Source of the DNA: Chloroflexia bacterium
GTDB taxonomy: Bacteria > Chloroflexota > Chloroflexia > Thermomicrobiales > UBA6265
Length of the DNA stretch: 6,365 nucleotides
Reading direction: 5' to 3'
Assembly: GCA_013694885.1 (NCBI GenBank)
Contig: JACDBO010000155.1
Location: forward strand, 1-6,365
In this document: piece by piece, positions 1 through 5,188 of the stretch
Position numbering within the stretch: the first letter of the stretch is position 1
Layout of the letters: each line of letters opens with the position of its first letter
Made by a program: the position numbers and the translations under genes
Notes under the pieces: generated by a model
Told to the model about the DNA's origin: nothing
What the model saw: only the letters and a program-made list of their open reading frames with translations
Databases searched by the model: none

Positions 1-1145
1 GCGCCGAGCCGCACCTCAACCTCAGCACTGGGTTGGGGACGCTGCGCGACGCTGTCGAATGGCTCGAATACACCAACTTCACGACGCCGAGCCGGTGGGC
101 GAACCTGCGTCGTGCCCACGGCTACGACGAGCCCTTCAACGTCCGGTACTGGCAGATCGGCAACGAGAACTACGGCCCGTGGGAGATCGGCCACCAGACC
201 GCCGGCGAGTATGCGATCATGGCCCGCGAGTGGGCCAAGACGCTGAAGAAGATGGACCCCACGCTCAAGATCCTCGCGGTCGGCGGTTCGGAGCGGGTGG
301 CCGACTGGGACATGACCGTGCTGGAACAGGCATTGCCGTACATCGACTACCTGACCGGGCACCGCTACTGGAACTTCGACGGCGCCATCCCCGACGACCA
401 GTACGACACTATCGCCGGCGTCGGCTATCTCGAGGAGCAGGTCACCACAACGATCATCGAGCAGATCGAGCTCATTGCCCGCGACCTCGCGACCGAGCAC
501 CGACCCCGCATCGCGTTCACCGAGTGGAACTGCCGCAATATGCGGCAACGAGAGATGACGAGTGCCTGGAAGCCGACCGGCACGCAGTACCGCCTCACCG
601 ACGCGCTGGCCGTCGCCGGGTTTCTCAACATGATGCAGCGGCAATGCAAGGTCGTAACGCTGGGCAGTTTCGCCCAGTCGATCAACGTCGTCGGGATGCT
701 GATGGTCACCGACGAGCACGTCGTCCGCGAGACGGTCTACTGGCCGCTGGTCATGCAGCGGCGACACAGCGGCGGGCGCGCCGTCGACGCCTGGCAGGAG
801 TGCGACGCCTACACAGCGGAGTTCCGGGGCCGCGCCGTGGCGGGTATCCCGTATCTCGATGTCAGCGCTTCGGTCGATGATAAGCATGGACGGCTCTACC
901 TCTCGATCGTCAATCGACACCGGTACGACGAGATCGTGAGTGGCATCCGGCTGCGCGACGCCAGCATCGACGGCGACGCGACGATGCATCGCCTGTGGCA
1001 CGAGGACCCCAACACCAGAAATACAGTTGAAGAGCCGGACGCGATCGTGCCCGCCACGGAGATGCTGACCATCAGCGGCGATGACTTCGAGGTGGCGCTG
1101 CCGCCCCACTCCTACACGATTCTCGACGTGCCAATGCACCGGTAG
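1..1145 (+). CDS. Alpha-L-arabinofuranosidase, GH51, 5'-truncated by window edge
   Basis: Removes terminal alpha-L-arabinofuranosyl residues from arabinan, arabinoxylan or arabinogalactan oligosaccharides by a retaining mechanism. The frame is open to the left edge; the first whole codon is at base 3 and 380 codons are visible, while GH51 enzymes usually have about 500 residues, so roughly the first 120 are missing. The first visible residues (EPHLNLSTGLGTLRDAVEWL) match the family segment that leads into W-V/L-E-Y-x-N. The acid/base Glu lies in WQIGNEN (bases 165-167). HRYW at about 360-371 fits the conserved H-x-Y of the barrel, and FTEWN holds the nucleophile Glu (522-524). After about base 650 comes the C-terminal beta-sandwich, ending at TAG 1143-1145. 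A TTG at base 33 is in frame but lies inside the conserved domain, so it is not the true start. The sulfatase gene follows after 105 bases, possibly in one operon. Family is sure; substrate is inferred. Confidence 0.9.
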   Translation, partial: AEPHLNLSTGLGTLRDAVEWLEYTNFTTPSRWANLRRAHGYDEPFNVRYWQIGNENYGPWEIGHQTAGEYAIMAREWAKTLKKMDPTLKILAVGGSERVADWDMTVLEQALPYIDYLTGHRYWNFDGAIPDDQYDTIAGVGYLEEQVTTTIIEQIELIARDLATEHRPRIAFTEWNCRNMRQREMTSAWKPTGTQYRLTDALAVAGFLNMMQRQCKVVTLGSFAQSINVVGMLMVTDEHVVRETVYWPLVMQRRHSGGRAVDAWQECDAYTAEFRGRAVAGIPYLDVSASVDDKHGRLYLSIVNRHRYDEIVSGIRLRDASIDGDATMHRLWHEDPNTRNTVEEPDAIVPATEMLTISGDDFEVALPPHSYTILDVPMHR

Positions 1146-1150
1146 CCATT

Positions 1151-1176
1151 GACCTCGGAAAACGCTTGGCGAGGTC
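1151..1176 (+). other. Hairpin just after the GH51 stop codon
   Basis: Arms GACCTCG (1151-1157) and CGAGGTC (1170-1176) form a perfect 7-bp stem with a 12-nt loop, 6 bases after the stop codon. A second small hairpin, TGAGGG (1202-1207) with CCCTCA (1213-1218), follows in the same 105-base spacer. Neither has a T tract, so they are not convincing intrinsic terminators. They could stabilise mRNA ends or be chance in GC-rich DNA. Confidence 0.35.
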
Positions 1177-1250
1177 GACTCGATGCCGGAAGATGCCGGG
1201 GTGAGGGCCGATCCCTCATCTTGCCCAGATGCCGAGAAAGGACTTCGTCA

Positions 1251-2600
1251 ATGCCGAACGCCAGGCAGCCGAATGTCGTTGTGTTCTTCACCGACCAGCA
1301 ACGGTGGGACACGACCGGACTCGGCGGCAATCCGCTCGACCTGACCCCCAACTTCGACCGGATTGCCCGCGAAGGCACGCACGTCGCCAATGCGTTTACC
1401 TGCCAACCCGTTTGCGGACCGGCGCGCTCGTGCCTCCAGACGGGGCGGTACGCGACCCAGACCGGCTGCTTCCGCAACGGCATTCCCCTGCCAACCGACG
1501 CGACGACGCTGGCCCACCACTTCAACGAAGCCGGCTACGCGACCGGCTACATCGGCAAGTGGCACCTTGCGGGCAAGGACCCGGTGTCCGCCGCCGAGCG
1601 CGGGGGCTACCGCGAGTGGCTGGCGGCCAACGTACTCGAACGGACCTCCGAGCCCTACGACACGGTCATGTACGACAACGACGAACAGGCGGTGAAGCTG
1701 CCCGGCTACCGGGTCGACGCGCTGACGGACGCCGCGATCCGGTTCGTCGACCGGCACAAGGAAGAACCGTTCTTCCTCTTCATCTCCTATCTCGAACCGC
1801 ACCACCAGAACCGGCTCGATGACTACCCGTCGCCGGAGGGCTATCGCGACCGCTACCAGAGCCGCTGGGTGCCGCCCGACCTCGCCGCGCTTGTCGGCAC
1901 GACGCATCAGCACCTCGGCGGCTACTACGGGATGGTCAAGCGGCTCGACGAGGCATTCGGTCGATTGCTCGACGCGCTGCGCAGTCTGGCGCTGCGCGAC
2001 GACACGGTCGTGCTCTTCACCTCCGACCACGGCTGCCACTTCAAGACGCGCAACAGCGAGTACAAGCGCTCCTGCCACGAGTCCTCGATCCGCGTACCGA
2101 CGCTGTTCACCGGACCCGGCTTTACCGGGGGCGGTCACGTTCACCAACTGGTCAGCCTGCTCGACCTGCCGCCGACGCTGCTCGATGCGGCCGGGTTGCC
2201 GGTGCCCGCCGAGATGGCGGGCCGCTCGATCCTGCCCCTGCTCCGAGGGGAGCGCGAGGGTTGGCCGAAGGAGGTCTTCGTCCAGATCAGCGAGAGTCAG
2301 GTCGGGCGCGCGATCCGTACGCACCGCTGGAAATACGCCGTGACCGCGCCCGACAGCGACGCGCGCCGGGACGCGGGCGCCGGCATCTACCACGAGACCG
2401 AACTCTATGACCTGGACGTCGATCCCTACGAACTCAACAACATCGCCGGGGTCGAATCGCACCGCGAGCTATGTGACCGCCTCGGCGAGCGGCTGGTCGG
2501 GCGGATGGTCGATGCCGGTGAGGGGGCGCCGGAGATCGTGCCGGCTACCTCGCGCCGTGTCGCTCAGGCCGCGTTGCTGGCGGCGGAGCTCCACGCTTAA
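1251..2600 (+). CDS. Sulfatase, S1 family (formylglycine-dependent)
   Basis: Hydrolyses a sulfate ester, most likely on a carbohydrate; 449 aa, a usual length for the family. The active-site signature C-x-P-x-R is at residues 55-59 (CGPAR, Cys55 codon at 1413-1415), so the Cys must be converted to formylglycine by FGE or an anaerobic maturase, not seen here. Metal-site residues fit D15-Q16 in FFTDQQ near the N-terminus and D259-H260 in FTSDHG. The second sulfatase signature YIGKWHLAG is at 100-108, EPHH at 182-185, and the K-R-x-C-x-E-S-S-I-R-V-P segment at 272-283. The start ATG at 1251 was chosen because AAAGGA (1237-1242) sits 8 bases upstream and the family fold begins at once; the in-frame TTG at 1149 would add 34 unrelated residues. 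No signal peptide or lipobox is visible, so the protein is probably cytoplasmic. The exact substrate cannot be read from the sequence. The neighbouring GH51 and GH4 enzymes suggest sulfated arabino- or galacto-oligosaccharides. Confidence 0.93.
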   Translation: MPNARQPNVVVFFTDQQRWDTTGLGGNPLDLTPNFDRIAREGTHVANAFTCQPVCGPARSCLQTGRYATQTGCFRNGIPLPTDATTLAHHFNEAGYATGYIGKWHLAGKDPVSAAERGGYREWLAANVLERTSEPYDTVMYDNDEQAVKLPGYRVDALTDAAIRFVDRHKEEPFFLFISYLEPHHQNRLDDYPSPEGYRDRYQSRWVPPDLAALVGTTHQHLGGYYGMVKRLDEAFGRLLDALRSLALRDDTVVLFTSDHGCHFKTRNSEYKRSCHESSIRVPTLFTGPGFTGGGHVHQLVSLLDLPPTLLDAAGLPVPAEMAGRSILPLLRGEREGWPKEVFVQISESQVGRAIRTHRWKYAVTAPDSDARRDAGAGIYHETELYDLDVDPYELNNIAGVESHRELCDRLGERLVGRMVDAGEGAPEIVPATSRRVAQAALLAAELHA

Positions 2601-2611
2601 CAACGGACCTG

Positions 2612-2639
2612 CTGACAAATAACATTCGGTGGTTACAAT
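2612..2639 (+). promoter_or_regulatory. Predicted sigma70-like promoter for melA
   Basis: A -35 box CTGACA (2612-2617) and a -10 box TACAAT (2634-2639) are separated by 16 bases; each box matches the consensus at 5 of 6 positions. They begin 12 bases after the sulfatase stop codon, in an AT-richer stretch than the surroundings. Transcription would start near 2646 and give a leader of about 200 bases that carries the inverted REP pair before the melA ATG at 2853. This is a motif match only. Confidence 0.45.
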
Positions 2640-2668
2640 CGCCCGGTTGAGCCGACCGGCGACGACAG

Positions 2669-2694
2669 GTAGGGGCAGACCCGTGTGTCTGCCC
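2669..2694 (+). repeat. REP palindrome A (GTAG-type)
   Basis: GTAG (2669-2672) is followed by a perfect 8-bp stem, GGGCAGAC (2673-2680) with GTCTGCCC (2687-2694), around loop CCGTGT. The loop is identical to REP C near the transposase gene. The arm differs from the other copies at three positions, and all three are compensated on the other arm, so the hairpin is kept. It is probably a substrate, or a variant subfamily, of the RAYT encoded at 4447-4977. Confidence 0.8.
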
Positions 2695-2762
2695 TCTCAC
2701 CAACCGACGAGACAGGATGTAGCCACCGCCGTCCGCAACACGAACCGCCATGACCCCGACGA

Positions 2763-2788
2763 GGACGACCGCATGGGGTCGCCCCTAC
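2763..2788 (-). repeat. REP palindrome B, inverted
   Basis: Read on the minus strand this is GTAG (2785-2788), arm GGGCGACC (2777-2784), loop CCATGC (2771-2776) and arm GGTCGTCC (2763-2770). One of eight stem pairs is mismatched. It faces REP A. The two share the 14-base flank CGACAGGTAGGGGC as perfect terminal inverted repeats at 2663-2676 and 2781-2794, so together they resemble a two-REP composite (BIME-like) of 132 bases in the melA leader. Confidence 0.8.
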
Positions 2789-2852
2789 CTGTCGGACCAC
2801 GTCTGAGGAACCGACATTTGATTGATGACGTACGAAGGAGCAACGCCCTCTC

Positions 2853-4157
2853 ATGGCTGGACCGAAGATCACGATCATCGGGGCGGGCAGCACCGTGTTC
2901 GCCAAGAACATCATCGGCGACATCCTCTCTTTCCCCGCGCTGGGCGGGGCGACGATCACGCTGTTCGACATCGACGAGGAGCGGCTGGCCACCTCGGAGA
3001 TCGTCGCTCGCAAACTGAACGAGCATGGCAACGCCGACGCGACGATCGAGACGACGACCGACCGCCGGCGGGCGCTCGACGGAGCGGACTACGCGATCTG
3101 CATGATCCAGGTCGCCGGGTACAAACCGGGCACCGAGACCGACTTCGAGACTCCGAAGAAGTACGGGTTGCGGCAGACGATCGCCGACACGCTTGGGATC
3201 GGCGGGATCATGCGCGGTCTGCGGACGATCCCGGTGCTGCTCGAGATAGCCAGGGACATGGAAGACCTCTGCCCCGACGTGCTCTTCCTGAATTACGTCA
3301 ACCCGATGGCGATCAACTGCTGGGCGGTCAGCTGCGCTTCAAAGATCGCGACGGTCGGCCTCTGCCACAGTGTGCAGGGCACCGCGCGTGAGCTGGCCAA
3401 CGACATCGGTGTGCCCGTCGAGGAGATCACCTACCGCTGCGCCGGGATCAACCACATGGCTTTCTACCTGACCTTCGCCCGTGACGGTGAGGACCTCTAC
3501 CCCCGGATCCGCCAGGTTGTTGCGGACGACCGCGTGCCGCCGGGAAACCGCGTCCGTTACGAGATGCTGAAGCGGACCGGCTACTTCGTGACCGAGTCGA
3601 GCGAGCACTTCAGCGAGTACGTCCCCTGGTTCATCAAGCGCGACCGACCGGACCTGATCGAACGCTACAACATCCCGCTCGACGAGTACCCACGTCGCTG
3701 CGAACGGCAGATTGCCCGGTGGGGCGAGCTGCGCGACGCCTATGTGGCGGCAGAGCAACCGATCCTGCACAAGCGAACGCACGAATACGCTGCCCCGATC
3801 ATCCACAGTCGTGAGACCGGCGAAGCTGTTGTCGTCTACGGCAACGTCCCCAACCACGGGCTCATCAACAACCTACCCGAGGGCTGCTGTGTCGAGGTCC
3901 CCTGCCTGGTCGACTGCAACGGCGTCCAACCGACGGCCATCGGTGCGCTGCCGCCGCACCTCGCCGCGATGATGCAAACCAACATCAACGTCCAGGCGCT
4001 GACGGTCGAGGCGGCACTGACCGGCAAGCGCGAGCACATCTACCACGCGGCGATGCTGGACCCCCACACCGCCGCCGAACTCGACCTCGACCAGATCTGG
4101 CACCTCGTCGATGATCTGATCGAGGCGCACGGGGAGTGGCTGCCGGGATTTCGGTGA
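2853..4157 (+). CDS. melA: Alpha-galactosidase, GH4 (MelA-like), NAD+ and Mn2+ dependent
   Basis: Cleaves terminal alpha-1,6-galactosides such as melibiose by the GH4 redox-elimination mechanism; cytoplasmic. The 434 aa (E. coli MelA has about 450) match MelA along the full length as I remember it. The Rossmann motif GAGSTVF is at 10-16 and the NAD-binding FDID at 38-41. QTIADTLGIGGIMR (108-121), NYVNPMA (147-153), GLCHSVQGTA (169-178) and YRCAGINHMAFYL (194-206) follow; C171 and H201 are the expected Mn ligands. GYFVTESSEHF, IERYNIPLDEYPRRC, LPEGCCVEV, MQTNINVQ and YHAAMLDPHTAA are also MelA blocks. ATG 2853 is supported by GAAGGAG (2834-2840), 12 bases upstream, and by the family N-terminus. 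No signal peptide is seen. The leader holds a candidate promoter (2612-2639) and an inverted REP pair. No transporter or regulator lies in the window. GH4 also has alpha-glucosidase and galacturonidase branches, but the CHS motif and overall match favour alpha-galactosidase. Confidence 0.95.
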   Translation: MAGPKITIIGAGSTVFAKNIIGDILSFPALGGATITLFDIDEERLATSEIVARKLNEHGNADATIETTTDRRRALDGADYAICMIQVAGYKPGTETDFETPKKYGLRQTIADTLGIGGIMRGLRTIPVLLEIARDMEDLCPDVLFLNYVNPMAINCWAVSCASKIATVGLCHSVQGTARELANDIGVPVEEITYRCAGINHMAFYLTFARDGEDLYPRIRQVVADDRVPPGNRVRYEMLKRTGYFVTESSEHFSEYVPWFIKRDRPDLIERYNIPLDEYPRRCERQIARWGELRDAYVAAEQPILHKRTHEYAAPIIHSRETGEAVVVYGNVPNHGLINNLPEGCCVEVPCLVDCNGVQPTAIGALPPHLAAMMQTNINVQALTVEAALTGKREHIYHAAMLDPHTAAELDLDQIWHLVDDLIEAHGEWLPGFR

Positions 4158-4159
4158 AT

Positions 4160-4204
4160 CCGGCGTTGAAGCGCCGGGCTCAACAAGGAAGCCCCTTCGG
4201 GGCT
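4160..4204 (+). repeat. Double-hairpin element downstream of melA
   Basis: Two stem-loops lie directly after the melA stop: CCGGCG (4160-4165) with CGCCGG (4172-4177), loop TTGAAG, and AGCCCC (4190-4195) with GGGGCT (4199-4204), loop TTC. GGGCT (4176-4180) can also pair with AGCCC (4190-4194), so alternative folds exist. No T tract follows. The compact paired-hairpin form resembles dispersed intergenic repeats of GC-rich genomes, but only one copy is in this window. It may protect the 3' end of the melA mRNA. Confidence 0.5.
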
Positions 4205-4265
4205 GAGACCGGGGATGGCCCGAGTCTGGGTGTCCGGCCGATAGAGAACTCCCCCTACTATAAAT

Positions 4266-4288
4266 ATCGGCACGGGGCCGATTTGTGT
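4266..4288 (+). terminator. Weak candidate intrinsic terminator after melA
   Basis: ATCGGC (4266-4271) pairs with GCCGAT (4277-4282) around loop ACGGG and is followed by a T-rich stretch TTTGTGT, with a further T5 run at 4294-4298. The position, about 110 bases after melA and before the transposase gene, suits a terminator, but the stem is short and the T tract is interrupted. The surrounding 4240-4310 stretch is the most AT-rich part of this spacer. It includes TATAAA at 4259-4264, which lacks a recognisable -35 partner. Confidence 0.3.
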
Positions 4289-4364
4289 CAGGGTTTTTCA
4301 CGAGCAATTTAGGTGGTGCGCGTCTGCATGTGCGGCTCGTCCCCGTCATGGCATCATCCCGATT

Positions 4365-4390
4365 GTAGGGGCGACCCCGTGTGGTCGCCC
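4365..4390 (+). repeat. REP palindrome C, upstream of RAYT
   Basis: GTAG (4365-4368) is followed by arms GGGCGACC (4369-4376) and GGTCGCCC (4383-4390), a perfect 8-bp stem with loop CCGTGT. It lies 56 bases upstream of the transposase start, in the same orientation as the gene and as REP D at the gene's end. Known RAYT genes are typically flanked by such REPs with a GTAG foot. Confidence 0.88.
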
Positions 4391-4400
4391 GCCTTGGCCG

Positions 4401-4414
4401 CCGGATGGTCGCCC
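4401..4414 (+). repeat. REP right-half copy
   Basis: CCGGATGGTCGCCC repeats the loop and right arm of REP C (CCGTGTGGTCGCCC, 4377-4390) with a pitch of 24 bases but has no left arm or GTAG. It is best read as a decayed or partial REP between REP C and the transposase ribosome binding site. Confidence 0.55.
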
Positions 4415-4446
4415 ATGCACGATACAAGGCACGGGAGACGGTGTTT

Positions 4447-4977
4447 ATGCCGAATGGGCAGGGGTGGCCGCAGCGCCGGAGCATTCGGCTGGGTGGGTTC
4501 GACTACGCGGGGGCCGGAGCGTATTTCGTGACGGTCTGCGTGCAACACCGGGTGTGCCTGTTTGGGTCGGTGATCGACGACGAGGTGCGGTTGAATGAAG
4601 CAGGTGAGACGATTCTGGATCGGTGGACGCGGTTGCCGTCCAGGTATGCAAGGATCGAGGTCGATGCCGTGGTGGTGATGCCGAACCATGTGCATGGAAT
4701 CATCATGGTGAACCATGATGATGATTGGCGGGGTGAGCCGCGGCCGGTGTTGGGGGATATTGTCGGATGGTTCAAGACGATGACGACGAACGAGTATATC
4801 CGTGGGGTTCGGGAGCGTGGGTGGGAGCCGTTTCCGGGGCGGTTGTGGCAGCGCAACTACTATGAGTACATCATCCGCAACGAACGGGCGCACGAGCGCA
4901 TCCGCGCCTACATCGCCGCGAATCCGTCGCGGTGGCCGTTCGATGAGGAGAACCCCGGCCGAACGATAACCAGGTAG
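4447..4977 (+). CDS. REP-associated tyrosine transposase (RAYT, Y1/HUH family)
   Basis: Single-domain HUH Y1 transposase of the IS200/IS605-like superfamily that binds and cleaves single-stranded REP hairpins; 176 aa, usual for RAYTs. The N-terminus RRSIRLGGFDYAGAGAYFVTVCVQHR (10-35) is the family opening. MPNHVHGII (78-86) carries the HUH pair H81 and H83, and WQRNYYEYIIRNE (134-146) carries the likely catalytic Tyr (Y138 or Y139). The tail IRAYIAANPSRWPFD is also typical. Y141 stands where I recall many relatives having His. ATG 4447 was chosen because GGGAG (4433-4437) is 9 bases upstream and the family opening follows shortly; in-frame GTG 4381 lies inside REP C and ATG 4405 has no ribosome binding site. 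The stop TAG (4975-4977) is part of the GTAG foot of REP D. About the first two thirds prefer G-ending codons (GGG, CGG, TTG, GTG), unlike the C-rich choice of the neighbouring genes. There is no second ORF or cargo, as expected for a domesticated, REP-maintaining transposase. Confidence 0.92.
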   Translation: MPNGQGWPQRRSIRLGGFDYAGAGAYFVTVCVQHRVCLFGSVIDDEVRLNEAGETILDRWTRLPSRYARIEVDAVVVMPNHVHGIIMVNHDDDWRGEPRPVLGDIVGWFKTMTTNEYIRGVRERGWEPFPGRLWQRNYYEYIIRNERAHERIRAYIAANPSRWPFDEENPGRTITR

Positions 4978-4999
4978 GGGCGACCCCGTATGGTCGCCC
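4974..4999 (+). repeat. REP palindrome D, overlapping the RAYT stop codon
   Basis: GTAG (4974-4977) contains the transposase stop codon. Arms GGGCGACC (4978-4985) and GGTCGCCC (4992-4999) form a perfect 8-bp stem around loop CCGTAT. With REP C it brackets the gene in direct orientation, so the unit REP C-gene-REP D could be recognised as a whole by its own transposase. Confidence 0.88.
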
Positions 5000-5054
5000 G
5001 TTCTCAACCCATGTGGCCGGCCATTTTCAACCCGTATGGCCGACTATTGGTCGA
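4986..5054 (+). repeat. 23-bp tandem repeat derived from the REP right arm
   Basis: Three units start at 4986, 5009 and 5032. Unit one is the loop and right arm of REP D plus TTCTCAAC. Between unit two (shared core CCATGTGGCCGG) and its flanks, the 23-base stretches 5001-5023 and 5024-5046 agree at 18 of 23 positions, and all five differences are transitions. The third unit decays after its first dozen or so bases. No palindrome is left in units two and three. Confidence 0.6.
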
Positions 5055-5075
5055 CAGTTGATGATTGCACCGGAT

Positions 5076-5092
5076 GTGGCCCTTCGGGCCAC
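5076..5092 (+). other. Perfect hairpin with CCCTTCGGG core
   Basis: GTGGCCC (5076-5082) and GGGCCAC (5086-5092) make a 7-bp stem with loop TTC, touching REP E. The core is the same as in the second hairpin after melA (CCCCTTCGGGG, 4192-4202). There is no T tract, so a terminator role is unlikely. Confidence 0.45.
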
Positions 5093-5118
5093 GGGCGACC
5101 ACATGGGATCGCCCCTAC
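5093..5118 (-). repeat. REP palindrome E, inverted, upstream of hsdM
   Basis: Read on the minus strand: GTAG (5115-5118), arm GGGCGATC (5107-5114), loop CCATGT (5101-5106), arm GGTCGCCC (5093-5100). One of eight pairs is mismatched. It faces REP D across 93 bases, giving a second head-to-head REP pair in the window. A further left-arm fragment GGGCGACC is at 5126-5133. Confidence 0.82.
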
Positions 5119-5125
5119 CATACGC

Positions 5126-5133
5126 GGGCGACC
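5126..5133. repeat. REP arm fragment
   Basis: GGGCGACC matches the REP left arm exactly but has neither a GTAG foot nor a matching right arm. Eight bases can recur by chance in this composition; its place 8 bases beyond REP E makes a remnant plausible. The rest of 5134-5188 shows no repeat or clear promoter boxes. Confidence 0.35.
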
Positions 5134-5188
5134 GCCGGTACCCAGCGCGGGCGGCGATGTGGGGTTGCCGCAACAAAGGGGCTATGAG

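Noticed and set aside
1248..2462. A 404-codon open frame antisense to the sulfatase gene
   Set aside because: It mirrors the sulfatase codons, is rich in V, R, G and E with no family motif, and GC-rich genes commonly leave such antisense frames open.
2640..2852. A riboswitch in the melA leader
   Set aside because: The structure there is explained by the two REP hairpins, and no known aptamer core is visible.
4381..4446. A longer transposase starting at GTG 4381 or ATG 4405
   Set aside because: The extra residues come from REP C and its half copy, lack a ribosome binding site, and precede the usual family N-terminus.
4354..5007. A 217-codon open frame antisense to the transposase gene
   Set aside because: It is Pro/Arg/His-rich, runs through REPs C and D, and has no recognisable domain; the + strand frame has clear RAYT motifs.
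5076..5092. Intrinsic terminator at the GTGGCCC hairpin
   Set aside because: No T tract follows on either strand; the next bases are the REP E stem.
4365..5118. A CRISPR array made of the repeated GGGCGACC palindromes
   Set aside because: Copies lie in both orientations at irregular distances with a gene between them, and there are no uniform spacers or cas genes.
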